Both the position numbers and the translations under genes were made by a program. The notes under the pieces were generated by a model. The model searched no databases. It worked only from the letters and a program-made list of their open reading frames with translations, and had not been told where the DNA came from. A DNA stretch of 64,000 nucleotides, taken from contig JAEZTB010000064.1 in NCBI GenBank assembly GCA_023443745.1, positions 248,001 through 312,000 on the forward strand. Direction: 5' to 3'. Positions 52,828 through 62,293 of the stretch are shown piece after piece; positions within the stretch are counted from its first letter, which is position 1, and each line of letters opens with the position of its first letter. The DNA is from Bacillota bacterium. GTDB taxonomy: Bacteria > Bacillota > Clostridia > DSM-8532.

Positions 52828-54828
52828 TTAGTAGTTCTTACGGAATTTTGACACAAATACCGTATCCAGAATTAAAAGTACTACTAATCCAGCCATAATG
52901 ATGATATTTTTGAAGTTACCCTTACCAGTATTTTGAAATGGATTTGTTTGATTGCCGGTATTTCCATTAGGGCCTCCCATGTTACCATCAGGTCTTTGAA
53001 AATTCCCGTTTGGTGCTCCACCGTCAAATGGATTCCCCATACTTTGCAGGGCTGTAATCTGATCTTCGGTCAATCCGAGCTCGGTTAGCTGTTTTATTTG
53101 TTCTTCTGTAAGACTATTACCCTGAGCGCTTTGTATAATTTCCATCACTTTTTGCATAGTGGCCATATCAGGCATCTCACCCATATTTCCAAAACCACCG
53201 CCAGGTCTTTCCTGTCCATCTTGATTATTGTTTGGATCTTGTCCACCCCAATTACCACGGCCACCGCCACCCATTCCGTTGCCTAAATCACTTAGAGTTA
53301 AGCTATCAGCGGAAATTAGTGCACCAGAGTTTTCACTTTGTCCTTCGGTCGTAGAGGGCACTGTTCCCTTTAGCTGTCCCATAATACTCTCCGCCCGAAG
53401 CTCGCCTAATGATGTTAAGGCAGACAAAGCTTTCTGGTATTCCTCATAGGTACAAAAGGCGGTTGGATCATTCTCTACATAACTCGCGATCAACGAATCG
53501 AGCTGTTCTATCTTTTCGGCCCATTTACCATCTGCAAAATAACCTGTGACAATCTCATCAAGATACTCGTGATATTTTACCTTGTACGTCTGGTTTGCTA
53601 GAAGCTTTTCAAAAAGCGGTCTGTCTTCAAGGTTTACACCACTTACCGGAGTATCTATTGGGAAGTTTACAACACTTGAGGCATTACCCGACTGAAAACC
53701 ACCAAACGAGTAATTATAATCCCAAGGTAAAATGGTGATTTTCCCATCATTTTCATAGATGTAGTAGTTTTGCGCCAGATTTGATGAGTAGCTGTCGAGA
53801 TTGACTACGAATGTGTGTGCAGCCATATAACGCAGAATTTTATCCACATCAAAATATTTTTCAAGTTCTGTTCCTGTACTCAAGTTTTTAAGAGCGGTGA
53901 TAACTCTTTGTTGGTCGACCTCAGTAGTTTTCCCTATTGCATTGTTAAAAATGGCAGAATAGCTGCTTGTGCTGTCATCGGAATATTGGAGATCGCCGCC
54001 TGATGAGCCTCGTCCGCCCATTCCACCACCCTTGAAATTGCCACGATTTTCATCTTGAGTTTGGCTGTCCAAATTAGGAACATTTTCATTGGCTTGCCCA
54101 TCCTGTATATTAAAAGGCGCTGGCATCTGTCCTCCATCCGGTCTATCAGGCATTTGCCCACCATTTTGCATCTGATTATCGTTCTTGTTACCCATATCCA
54201 TTGACTTTACGTTGTACAGGTTTCCTGAGGTGTCACCATAGACCCTGCTTAAATAGCTGTCGTCATAGGCTTCAATTGCCAGGTAAAAGCCCCACACTTC
54301 ACCATTGACCGAAATATCTGCAAAATCGTACAGAGGGGTGTCCACACCAATATAGTTCATAATGTCGTAAGAAAAGTATTCCTTCATATAACTGCTGTCG
54401 CCAAGCATATTGTTCACAACAAAGGTATTAAGCCCAAAGCAGGTCTGTCCTTCAATATATTGATCAAATTTCAAACGGAAGCTGAACCGATCGGTTGTGT
54501 CGTTATTTGCCACTTGGGTCAGACTTGAATTGCCCTTAGGCCTGATTCCGACATTTTGGAACTTGGTACCGTTGATCACCACATCCACCATAATATATTC
54601 TTCCGATATGGCATTTTCAAGCATAGTATCCCAATCTGACTGATCAGCAATAATGTCTATGTCGATGATTTCCCCGCCAAACAGCTTTGTTTGATACTGT
54701 TGCGTCACTCCAGCGTTTGCAATCTCGCTATTTGAATAGCCTAACAATAGCAGGACTGCAACCAGTGCGAATATAACTGCAACTACAATAATGATGTTAG
54801 TATATTTACTTTTTATCAAGGATTGCAC
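52828..54828 (-). CDS. cotH: CotH-type spore-coat/kinase-like protein
   Basis: Membrane-anchored CotH homologue, 666 aa. An N-terminal helix (about 10-30) is followed by the CotH kinase-like fold (GLNTFVVNNMLGDSSYMKEYFSYD, ISVNGEVWGFYLAIEAYDDSYL, LPWDYNYSFGGFQ). A low-complexity Gly/Gln/Pro/Asn insert lies near 225-285. The C-terminus has more Gly/Asn-rich sequence, a short helical LTEEQIKQLTELGLTEDQI motif, and a last membrane helix. CotH of Bacillus phosphorylates coat proteins, but membrane-anchored forms like this with DUF4956 and VTC partners are widespread in Clostridia and have unknown roles. Confidence 0.88.
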   Translation of the reverse strand: MQSLIKSKYTNIIIVVAVIFALVAVLLLLGYSNSEIANAGVTQQYQTKLFGGEIIDIDIIADQSDWDTMLENAISEEYIMVDVVINGTKFQNVGIRPKGNSSLTQVANNDTTDRFSFRLKFDQYIEGQTCFGLNTFVVNNMLGDSSYMKEYFSYDIMNYIGVDTPLYDFADISVNGEVWGFYLAIEAYDDSYLSRVYGDTSGNLYNVKSMDMGNKNDNQMQNGGQMPDRPDGGQMPAPFNIQDGQANENVPNLDSQTQDENRGNFKGGGMGGRGSSGGDLQYSDDSTSSYSAIFNNAIGKTTEVDQQRVITALKNLSTGTELEKYFDVDKILRYMAAHTFVVNLDSYSSNLAQNYYIYENDGKITILPWDYNYSFGGFQSGNASSVVNFPIDTPVSGVNLEDRPLFEKLLANQTYKVKYHEYLDEIVTGYFADGKWAEKIEQLDSLIASYVENDPTAFCTYEEYQKALSALTSLGELRAESIMGQLKGTVPSTTEGQSENSGALISADSLTLSDLGNGMGGGGRGNWGGQDPNNNQDGQERPGGGFGNMGEMPDMATMQKVMEIIQSAQGNSLTEEQIKQLTELGLTEDQITALQSMGNPFDGGAPNGNFQRPDGNMGGPNGNTGNQTNPFQNTGKGNFKNIIIMAGLVVLLILDTVFVSKFRKNY

Positions 54829-54848
54829 CTCCCGCTCCTTTATTATAA

Positions 54849-55517
54849 TTACAGGTATTCGCCATTGTAGCTCACAAGTACGGCATTTTCTACACCGCTT
54901 ACTGAAAGAAGCTCATTGACCAGACTTGCATTCATATCCAGAAGCCGGACCTCAACTGTTAATTCAATGCCGTTTCTCGATACTGTTTTTGATTTGACAA
55001 GACTCTTCTTGGTCTTTGATTTGACAAGTGACATGACATCTGCTTCAGATTTGTCGTTTTCACAGTTTACTACGATTAGATAAGGGGTATCTGTGCTTTT
55101 TTTGTTGACAAATATAAGCAATATAAGGCCAATGAAAAGAGATCCGATAATTGCCAGCGGAATGAGCCCTGCACCTGTTACGATACCGGCAGAGATTGCC
55201 CAGAATAAAAACGCAATGTCGAGAGGCTCTTTTACTGCCGTCCTAAATCGAACAATGGACAATGCACCTACCATACCAAGAGATAGAATAACATTTGATG
55301 TAACTGCCAAGATAATGAGGGTAGTGACCAGCGTCATCGCCATAAGTGAAACACCAAATGAGGCTGAATACATAACGCCGGCAAAGGTTTTCTTGTAAAC
55401 AAAAAAGATGAACAACCCTAGGCATAAGGCAAGGGCCATGGCCAGCGCCACATCTAAAAGTGAAAAAGATGCTGCTTTCTCCAAAAAGCTGCTTTTAAAA
55501 ATATCATTAAATGTCAT
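54849..55517 (-). CDS. DUF4956 membrane protein
   Basis: Membrane protein of 222 aa with four or five helices in residues 20-140 (including GMVGALSIVRFRTAVKEPLDIAFLFWAI, the family signature) and a cytoplasmic C-terminal ferredoxin-like domain with an internal repeat VKSKTKKSLVKSKT. DUF4956 proteins regularly lie between VTC-domain and CotH genes, as here. GAGGAGG precedes the ATG. No biochemical role is known. Confidence 0.88.
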   Translation of the reverse strand: MTFNDIFKSSFLEKAASFSLLDVALAMALALCLGLFIFFVYKKTFAGVMYSASFGVSLMAMTLVTTLIILAVTSNVILSLGMVGALSIVRFRTAVKEPLDIAFLFWAISAGIVTGAGLIPLAIIGSLFIGLILLIFVNKKSTDTPYLIVVNCENDKSEADVMSLVKSKTKKSLVKSKTVSRNGIELTVEVRLLDMNASLVNELLSVSGVENAVLVSYNGEYL

Positions 55518-55534
55518 ATTCGTTTCCTCCTCAA

Positions 55535-56212
55535 TTATATCGTTCTGCTGATTGCATATTTTGAAAATGCGGTTGTCTGTCTACTGCTGAGCTGTGTAAT
55601 ATTCGCAATTACCTGAGGCATAAATTCGTCGTATTTTACCTCAAGGATCATACTTTTTGTGGGACTATAGCAAAAAAGCTCCGGATTTAAAAATTGAGCC
55701 AAGTTACTGCTCGTCCGAATATCGCTGTCGATTGTCACTCTCACATTACCGGCAGGGAATACAAAAGCGTGGCGTGTATAATCCACAATATTTTTAGGCC
55801 GCAACTGCTCAGTGTACATCTTTGCATACAACTCTAAAAACAGCATATCTTTGCTTTCCTTCAGAAAATGGTTATCTCCATCAAGAAGCATTTGACACTG
55901 CTCTTTGGTTATAACGGTAGATTGTTTGAGACAAAGTCCGCTTCGTTTGCTCTTTTTTTCTAGCCTGATAAAGGATGTGTCATCTTTATAGTAACGAATG
56001 CGGAACTTCTCTCTGCTTGAAACTCCGTTTATCTTGTCTCGGAGTGCCTTGTCATAAAGATTATCAAAATACAAGCTTCGGATTTTATAGCTGCCGTCTG
56101 CTGTTGCGTTTTCATCAAGCTTTGCAATGTGTTTAAGCTTTGATAATAATTCCAAATAATCAAAACTGTTTATATAATGCTTAAGCTCATGACGGTATTT
56201 TTGCTCCTTCAA
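55535..56212 (-). CDS. VTC-domain polyphosphate-polymerase-like protein
   Basis: Protein of 225 aa with the VTC fold, the catalytic domain of yeast polyphosphate polymerase: YRHELKHYI at the start, IRSLYFDN, KFRIRYYKDDTSFIRLEKK (basic tunnel residues) and LEVKYDEFMPQVI with the metal-binding Glu. It has no membrane helix. The start is TTG at 56212 with AAGGTG upstream. First gene of the VTC-DUF4956-CotH cluster. Polyphosphate synthesis is possible but not shown for this bacterial subgroup. Confidence 0.87.
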   Translation of the reverse strand: MKEQKYRHELKHYINSFDYLELLSKLKHIAKLDENATADGSYKIRSLYFDNLYDKALRDKINGVSSREKFRIRYYKDDTSFIRLEKKSKRSGLCLKQSTVITKEQCQMLLDGDNHFLKESKDMLFLELYAKMYTEQLRPKNIVDYTRHAFVFPAGNVRVTIDSDIRTSSNLAQFLNPELFCYSPTKSMILEVKYDEFMPQVIANITQLSSRQTTAFSKYAISRTI

Positions 56213-56379
56213 CTGTTCTCACCTTCTTCTTTTGTCGTGATGTATTCATTATACTTAAGCATTCTGATGCACCTTTGTTCTTTTTGTGAATTCTATGTGA
56301 ATGTTTGCCAGTATGATGCTCAGTTGATTATTAAAACTCGGCGAGCGTCAAGAACCGGAGAAAATGCTGGATAACGGCA

Positions 56380-56410
56380 AAGGCAGACAGCCGAATCTGC
56401 TGTCTGCCTT
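56380..56410. terminator. Inverted repeat after the HisKA kinase gene
   Basis: Perfect 12-bp arms AAGGCAGACAGC/GCTGTCTGCCTT with a 7-base loop, about 50 bases after the stop of the kinase gene on the minus strand. No long T-run, so probable rather than certain terminator. The rest of the 56213-56458 gap shows nothing else. Confidence 0.55.
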
Positions 56411-56458
56411 CCCTAATCCCACGGTTCATAACATGTCCCTATGGGAATGAGCCTACTT

Positions 56459-57910
56459 TTAAATTTTTAGGCTAAACCAAAACATACTGCCCTCATTGAG
56501 CTTGGATGAAACACCGTATTCACCGCCATGCAACTCAATGATGGATTTAACTATGGAAAGACCCAATCCAGTGCCTGTTACAGCCCGTTTATGGAATTTA
56601 TCGCCTTTATAATACCTATCCCAAATATAGGGTAAATCCTCTTCTGCTATTCCTTCACCACTGTCGAGGACTTCGATTTTTACTGTGCCGGCTGTGACGA
56701 TCTGCCTTACTATAACCGTTTTATCCTCGCCCGTGTAATTGATTGCATTTATCAATAGATTGTAAAACGCCTGAGTTATTTTGGGTTCATCGGCTGTTAT
56801 ATTAAGCTCCTTATCATATATAAATTTGATGCTGTAGCCATCTCTTTTTAAGAGTTCATTCATGGCATCCACAATGCTTTTGATGCTGCCTGTAAAATCA
56901 AAGCTTTGAGGATGAATGCTTTGCATGCCCGATTGGAGCTTGGAAAGGTCCAATGCATCATTAACAAGAGTAGTGAGCCTCTTTGTTTCATCAACAATAA
57001 TTTGTGCGTTTTCTGGATTGTTTTCATCCGGAAGATCACGCATGGCCTCTGCATACCCGGAAATGAGCGTGAGCGGCGTTCTAAGGTCGTGTGAAACATT
57101 TGCTATAAGCTCTTGCCTCAAACGATCCACTTTAGAAAGCTCCTTCGCCGTAAAATTCAATGTATCGGAGAGCTCGGCAATTTCCTTGTAGCCCGCTGCC
57201 GAGAATTCAGTCTCATATTTCCCCTTTGCAAGAATTTTTGCAGCTTCATTCAGCTTTTCAATAGGCTTGGATACTCTTTTAGCAATAACAATGGCAAGAA
57301 GGATGGAAAACAATAGCATAAATCCAGTAATAACATAAAGCTCTATACGGATTGTTGTAACTGTTGAGCTGACAGGTGAGATGACGGAGTTAAGAAAAAC
57401 AAACATCTTTTCGCCATCATTGTTTGTAACGATTTTAGTTAGTATAATGGACTCCTGCATACCTGTATCAGGCGGAGGCACTCTTCCGATAAATTTCTTA
57501 TCATTATATCTCTCGTTTTTAAAATTATCCCGATTAAAATGCTCTAAAAGCTCACCACCCAAATCCTGTGTCTTCATAATCAATTGAATTTTTTCAAACG
57601 GAGGCATTTTATGCAGGATGCAGTCCCACAAAACATCGGAGGAATAAAGCTGTTCCCCTGTTTCAGATAAAATCTCAATACACATATCGTTGTTAATGGA
57701 AAGACGGCTGACAAGCTCACCTAAGTCTTCGCTGTCTATATTTTTTTCAATAGTATTACCACTTGTTTTTATCTCGTTTATCTTAATCGCTTTATAGAAA
57801 TCATCCAAAAAAACAACCTGAAAGAGCCAAAGCAATATCAGAAGAATCCCGCAAAATCCAATTAAGTAAAGAAATATCTTCCATTTTATACTGTTGTTTT
57901 TCATATTCAT
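56459..57910 (-). CDS. HAMP-HisKA sensor histidine kinase
   Basis: Membrane kinase of 483 aa: helix at 10-30, outer sensor domain of about 150 residues, second helix near 190-210, HAMP, HisKA with VSHDLRTPLTLISGYAEAM (phospho-His) and HATPase with NLLINAINYTG, DSGEGI and GTGLGLSIVKSI. It overlaps the regulator gene by 4 bases. Signal unknown; the upstream HtrA protease suggests an envelope-stress link. Confidence 0.95.
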   Translation of the reverse strand: MNMKNNSIKWKIFLYLIGFCGILLILLWLFQVVFLDDFYKAIKINEIKTSGNTIEKNIDSEDLGELVSRLSINNDMCIEILSETGEQLYSSDVLWDCILHKMPPFEKIQLIMKTQDLGGELLEHFNRDNFKNERYNDKKFIGRVPPPDTGMQESIILTKIVTNNDGEKMFVFLNSVISPVSSTVTTIRIELYVITGFMLLFSILLAIVIAKRVSKPIEKLNEAAKILAKGKYETEFSAAGYKEIAELSDTLNFTAKELSKVDRLRQELIANVSHDLRTPLTLISGYAEAMRDLPDENNPENAQIIVDETKRLTTLVNDALDLSKLQSGMQSIHPQSFDFTGSIKSIVDAMNELLKRDGYSIKFIYDKELNITADEPKITQAFYNLLINAINYTGEDKTVIVRQIVTAGTVKIEVLDSGEGIAEEDLPYIWDRYYKGDKFHKRAVTGTGLGLSIVKSIIELHGGEYGVSSKLNEGSMFWFSLKI

Positions 57911-58578
57911 CCCTCAAACCGGTAGCCAACGCCGCGCAAGGTTGTGATGAGGGAGGCATAATCCCCCAGTGACTTTCTAAGAAGCTTTATATGGGTATCC
58001 AGTGTTCTGTCGTCACCATAAAAGTCATATCCCCACACCTCATTTATTAAGTTGTCACGTGTCAGTGCTCGATTCTTGTTTCTGATTAAATAAAAGAGTA
58101 AATCGTACTCCTTTGGAGACATCTCCACATTTTGACCATCTATCATTATTTTACGGGCGGTGAAATCAGCAGTTAGGCCATCCTTTACAAACAGCTCATG
58201 CTTTTCACCCTTATCCCCCCCGCTTCGTTTCATGATGGCGTCAATACGCATCATTAATTCCTTTGGCGAAAAGGGCTTTACAACATAATCGTCTATACCC
58301 AGTTCAAAACCATGAATTTTATCATATTCCTCGCCTCTGGCAGAGAGCATTAAAACAGGGACATCATGTGTTTTTCTAATTTCCTTTACAGCAGAAAAGC
58401 CATCCAGCTCAGGCATCATAATATCCATGATGATAAAATCAAACCGCTGTTTTTTACAAAGATCAACGGCTTCCATACCATTCCCTGCCTCAACAACCGT
58501 ATGTCCTTCAAAAAGCGCATATTTCTTTATAAGAGCCCTGATTTTTTCTTCGTCATCTGATATGAGTATTTTATACAT
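57907..58578 (-). CDS. OmpR-family response regulator
   Basis: Regulator of 223 aa: receiver (ISDDEEKIRAL, acceptor Asp in FIIMDIMMPELDG, VVKPF) and a winged-helix domain (SPKEYDLLFYLIRNKNRALT ... TLDTHIKLLRKSL). Immediately precedes its kinase. Upstream on the minus strand is an extended -10, TTGGTATAAT, about 20 bases before the ATG. Confidence 0.95.
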   Translation of the reverse strand: MYKILISDDEEKIRALIKKYALFEGHTVVEAGNGMEAVDLCKKQRFDFIIMDIMMPELDGFSAVKEIRKTHDVPVLMLSARGEEYDKIHGFELGIDDYVVKPFSPKELMMRIDAIMKRSGGDKGEKHELFVKDGLTADFTARKIMIDGQNVEMSPKEYDLLFYLIRNKNRALTRDNLINEVWGYDFYGDDRTLDTHIKLLRKSLGDYASLITTLRGVGYRFEG

Positions 58579-58662
58579 CTCCTACACTCCTTTGCTTTAT
58601 TATACCAAGGGGCAGATTAAAATTTCTAATTCTTTTCACCAACAAGGAGCCTCTTTATATAC

Positions 58663-58720
58663 GGTATATGCCCATACAAGGCAGGGATTTCGTTAAGCTT
58701 GCATGGGCAAAGTATATACC
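58663..58720. terminator. Long imperfect hairpin after htrA
   Basis: GGTATATGCCCATACAAG pairs with CTTGCATGGGC and ATATACC in three blocks (7, 6 and 4 bp) with small bulges. It lies just after the HtrA stop codon and before the regulator promoter, so probably ends the HtrA transcript. Confidence 0.45.
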
Positions 58721-58745
58721 AATATTCAGTTTCACCTTGGTGCGT

Positions 58746-59876
58746 TTATGATGTAGCTTGCTCCATCGTTACTTTAACTGTAAGTGTTTGCCGCCCTCTT
58801 TCGATGATAAATTCAGCCGTATCCCCAACAGTCAGGTTATCAATCATCGATTTTACATTGGTTGATGAAGTCATTTCCTTGCCATCGATACTGACAATTC
58901 GGTCACCGGATCTAAGACCATTATCCTTTTCAGCCTTCAGTATATAGACACCTGTACGGGAAACCCGGTACATCATGGCGGTTCTGGAATCGGTTATATC
59001 AAGGAGCGTAATACCCAAATCAATTCTGCCTTGTACATAGCCATAGTCAATAATCTGGCTGATCACGGTTTTGGCGGTATTAATAGGAATGGCAAAACCC
59101 AGGCCCTCAATATCAGAGCCGCTGGACTTTGCATTAACAATCCCCACAAGCTCACCGTATGCATTAAATAGACCACCGCCGGAATTGCCGGGATTGATGG
59201 CCGCAGAAGTCTGTAACAGCTTCATACTCTCACCATCTATTACAATGTCGCGGTCGAGAGCTGAAATAATACCTTCTGTAATAGTTCCGCCCAGCTCACC
59301 TAATGGGTTGCCTATCGCTACCGCAAGCTCTCCTACAGCCAACTGGTCTGAATTGCCCAAAATAGCTGTCTGTAGGTCGCTTGCATCTATTTTCAAAACA
59401 GCAATATCGGTCTTGGTATCCCTGCCTACCAGTGTTGCTGTATAGCTTTCAGAATGTTTAAGTCTGACCGTGATTTTATTTGCTCCTTCAATCACATGGT
59501 TGTTTGTTACAATATACCCGTCTTTGCTGATGATTACACCGCTTCCTGCACCCTCTGATATGAATTGTCCCATCCTACCGCCTGTTGTCACAGTTTCAGT
59601 TGTAATTTCCACAACACAATCCCCGTTCATTTGTGCAATTTCGGGAATGGACAGAGTATTTGTCCCGGTATCCTTGCTAACCAGCTGCATGGTGGCCTTG
59701 GGTGTGCTGCTGCTTGAGGTTTCATCACTTTGTACCTGGACATTGCTTTCAGTTGGCAAATTGGAAGTCTGTGCCATGTGGATGGCAGTATATGCTCCGC
59801 CAAAGCCGAAAAGTCCCGACATGATGATGGTCCCTACCACTATTGCTATGACTTTTTTCTTTGTTCTTTTTATCAT
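58746..59876 (-). CDS. htrA: HtrA-type S1C serine protease with PDZ domain
   Basis: Membrane-anchored quality-control protease of 376 aa acting outside the membrane. One N-terminal helix (about 8-30) and a Ser/Thr-rich linker are followed by the trypsin-like domain with catalytic His in VTNNHVI, Asp in KTDIAVLKID and Ser in NPGNSGGGLFN, and one PDZ domain (RTGVYILKAEKDNGLRSGDR, VSIDGKEM). Normal length for Firmicute HtrA. Encoded just ahead of the two-component pair on the same strand. Confidence 0.95.
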   Translation of the reverse strand: MIKRTKKKVIAIVVGTIIMSGLFGFGGAYTAIHMAQTSNLPTESNVQVQSDETSSSSTPKATMQLVSKDTGTNTLSIPEIAQMNGDCVVEITTETVTTGGRMGQFISEGAGSGVIISKDGYIVTNNHVIEGANKITVRLKHSESYTATLVGRDTKTDIAVLKIDASDLQTAILGNSDQLAVGELAVAIGNPLGELGGTITEGIISALDRDIVIDGESMKLLQTSAAINPGNSGGGLFNAYGELVGIVNAKSSGSDIEGLGFAIPINTAKTVISQIIDYGYVQGRIDLGITLLDITDSRTAMMYRVSRTGVYILKAEKDNGLRSGDRIVSIDGKEMTSSTNVKSMIDNLTVGDTAEFIIERGRQTLTVKVTMEQATS

Positions 59877-60005
59877 GATGACTCCTCCTGTCTTATTCGT
59901 TTGTGTCTTGAGCTTACACTTTTATTATGTTCGAGCTTTGTGAACTCTGTATGATGACTTAGAGAAGCTTCAATGAAAAATTAAGATGCCAATTCTGTTT
60001 TCTCC

Positions 60006-60056
60006 TTGACTGAACTTGTCTATTATGATAGACTAAATTTGTCTATTGCAGTAGAC
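60006..60056 (+). promoter_or_regulatory. Promoter with two BlaI-type operator dyads
   Basis: TTGACT (60006-60011), 17-base spacer, TAGACT (60029-60034). Two dyads of identical form, GTCTA-N6-TAGAC, lie at 60018-60033 and 60041-60056, 23 bases apart, so two dimers would sit on nearly the same face. The first covers the -10 box and the second the transcription start. This is the expected placement for autorepression by the BlaI-like protein encoded next. Confidence 0.75.
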
Positions 60057-60102
60057 AATCATTTGAAGGCTGTTATTAAAGGTAATCGCTGGAGGTCATA
60101 AA

Positions 60103-60465
60103 ATGGAACAATATAAGCTTTTCGATGCAGAGTTTAAGTTAATGTGCATTATCTGGGAATCAGAGCCTCTTTCGGCCCGAAGACTAACTGAACTGTGTCA
60201 GCAAAGTTTAGGTTGGAAAAGAACCACGACTTATACCGTGCTTCGCAAGCTATGTGACCGTGGTATACTCCAAAATGAAAATTCCACTGTATCATCCATT
60301 GTCAAGCGAGAGCAGATTCAAAAATATGAAAGCGAGGTTGTGGTCGAAAAGGCCTTCGATGGCTCGCTTCCTAAATTTATCGCCGCATTTCTTAACGACA
60401 AGAGATTATCCAATGTTGAAGCCGAGGAACTGAAACGACTGATAGATAACCATAAGGAGGGCTGA
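60103..60465 (+). CDS. BlaI/MecI-family repressor
   Basis: Winged-helix repressor of 120 aa: FDAEFKLMCIIWESEPLSARRLTELC, KRTTTYTVLRKLCDRGIL (recognition helix) and a C-terminal dimer segment. In the family, the partner M56 protease triggers cleavage of the repressor when it senses a wall antibiotic. GGAGG precedes ATG. It lies 2 bases before the M56 gene and behind two matching operator dyads. Confidence 0.94.
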   Translation: MEQYKLFDAEFKLMCIIWESEPLSARRLTELCQQSLGWKRTTTYTVLRKLCDRGILQNENSTVSSIVKREQIQKYESEVVVEKAFDGSLPKFIAAFLNDKRLSNVEAEELKRLIDNHKEG

Positions 60466-60467
60466 AT

Positions 60468-62255
60468 ATGAGTTTTCTTGATGATGCTTTTATCTACGTA
60501 CTCAACATGAGTATGACCGCCAGTGTTGCAGCTCTCGTTGTTGTCATTGCCCGTATACTACTTAAAAGAGCCCCCAAGGTTTTTTCCTATGCCCTTTGGA
60601 GCATTGTATTTTTCAGACTTGTTTGTCCCTTCAGCTTTTCTTCATCATTGAGTTTGTTTAGGTTAACTGAATCTGCACAAGATAACGTCCTGCAAACTCA
60701 ATTGATTTCTCAGGATTTAAGCAAGGTGGTAACCCCCATATTGGATAGGGGCAGTGAATTCCTAAATGATGCACTTATTAAAAATTTACCTGTTCCGGCC
60801 CCCCTTGCAACCCTGAAGCCTATGCAAGCCTTGTCCATCCTTGCACTAGTCTGGAGCATTGGCATTGCTGCTTTTCTTCTGTATGCATTAATTTCATATA
60901 TTCGTTTAAAAAAGCGAATCAGTACGGCAACTCTTGTTTCGGATAACATCTATGAAACCGACCTTATCAAAAGTCCCTTTGTTTGCGGCTTTGTAAGACC
61001 AAAAATCTATCTGCCTCTGGGCCTGGAGGAAAGCGAGCGGGAATATATCCTCTGCCATGAACAGACACATATCAAGCGATTTGATCATCTTATAAAGCCA
61101 ATAGCTTATCTGGCGCTTATTCTTCACTGGTTTAACCCTTTTGTTTGGCTTTGCTTTTCACTTATGATAAAGGATATGGAAATGTCCTGTGATGAAAGGG
61201 TCATGCGATTGACAACCGGTAAGGAAATAACAGGCTACAGCAGTTCCCTACTATCCATGGCCATGCAAAAGAAAATGCCTGGTCCAAGCCCTCTGGCTTT
61301 CGGAGAAAGCAATGTGAAAGCAAGAATAAAAAACATACTTCATTATAGAAAACCGGAATTTTGGGTGATCATTGCTTCTGTTATTACCGTCGTGATCTTG
61401 GCAACTGCACTGATGTCAAACCCTGTAAGCGGTTACTCAATAGATGGTCATCCGGAACACTTAATAAGTGACAACAGCCTTAAAACACCTGCAAAGATTG
61501 TCATCACTGATCTTGTAAGCGGTAAAGAATATATGTTTGCGGATATAAAGGAGATAGGAGAGATAACAGCCATTGTTAGGGATATGCGCATTTCCAGGAA
61601 GGAAATAAACAAAATACGTGGCGGAAAAACTGACAGCCGTTTTACAATCACATACTATGATGATTTTGACGATAGTACTGAGGATTTCCGTTATACCTTC
61701 CATATTGCTCCCGTCTGGATTGATAATGATGTTAAGCCAACCTTGAGATTTAAGCTCATTAATGAGGACATTATCCTGAAAAGGATCGAGTCTGTCATTT
61801 CAAACAAAATCAGCAAGGTTCCCTATGACATTGACTATTTGTTGGATAACAAAACTCAATATATTGGCAACCATGTCAAGGTCGGATCACTCTTAAATGG
61901 CATGCCGCTGCCGGAAGGCATTACCAGGGTGAGTATGCAGCTTTCAACAGAAGAGCCTCCTTATGGCGTAACCTACCATTATGAGCTCAAAGATGACTCC
62001 ATTGTTGTCAGCGAGGAACAGTTTTTAAGAAACTCCATCCTTCTGTTTGCCCTGATCGACAACGCGGATGAGATTACACATTTGGGACATTGGAACAACA
62101 AATTGCTCTCCTCTACTCCTTTTAAATTTACCTATACCCGGGCTGATATCGAACTGATTTTCAATGGCGATGTGCGGCAATTTGCCGAGAGCAAGGAAAA
62201 GCTTGCCGAGCTTATAGAAATGGTCGATCTTATACGCTTTGACATTGTTGAATAG
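60468..62255 (+). CDS. M56 (BlaR1-like) metalloprotease with DUF4825-like outer domain
   Basis: Membrane sensor protease of 595 aa. Four helices in the first 320 residues surround the cytoplasmic zinc motif HEQTHIKRFDH. After the last helix (about 300-320) comes an extracytoplasmic region of about 270 residues without the penicillin-binding SxxK/KTG motifs of BlaR1; its end (YDIDYLLDNKTQYIGNHVKVGSLL) resembles DUF4825. So the signal is probably not a beta-lactam bound covalently. It should inactivate the BlaI-like repressor encoded just before. No beta-lactamase gene lies nearby. Confidence 0.9.
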   Translation: MSFLDDAFIYVLNMSMTASVAALVVVIARILLKRAPKVFSYALWSIVFFRLVCPFSFSSSLSLFRLTESAQDNVLQTQLISQDLSKVVTPILDRGSEFLNDALIKNLPVPAPLATLKPMQALSILALVWSIGIAAFLLYALISYIRLKKRISTATLVSDNIYETDLIKSPFVCGFVRPKIYLPLGLEESEREYILCHEQTHIKRFDHLIKPIAYLALILHWFNPFVWLCFSLMIKDMEMSCDERVMRLTTGKEITGYSSSLLSMAMQKKMPGPSPLAFGESNVKARIKNILHYRKPEFWVIIASVITVVILATALMSNPVSGYSIDGHPEHLISDNSLKTPAKIVITDLVSGKEYMFADIKEIGEITAIVRDMRISRKEINKIRGGKTDSRFTITYYDDFDDSTEDFRYTFHIAPVWIDNDVKPTLRFKLINEDIILKRIESVISNKISKVPYDIDYLLDNKTQYIGNHVKVGSLLNGMPLPEGITRVSMQLSTEEPPYGVTYHYELKDDSIVVSEEQFLRNSILLFALIDNADEITHLGHWNNKLLSSTPFKFTYTRADIELIFNGDVRQFAESKEKLAELIEMVDLIRFDIVE

Positions 62256-62293
62256 TATATAAATGATCGAGAAAGACGTTTTTTGTAAATTTA

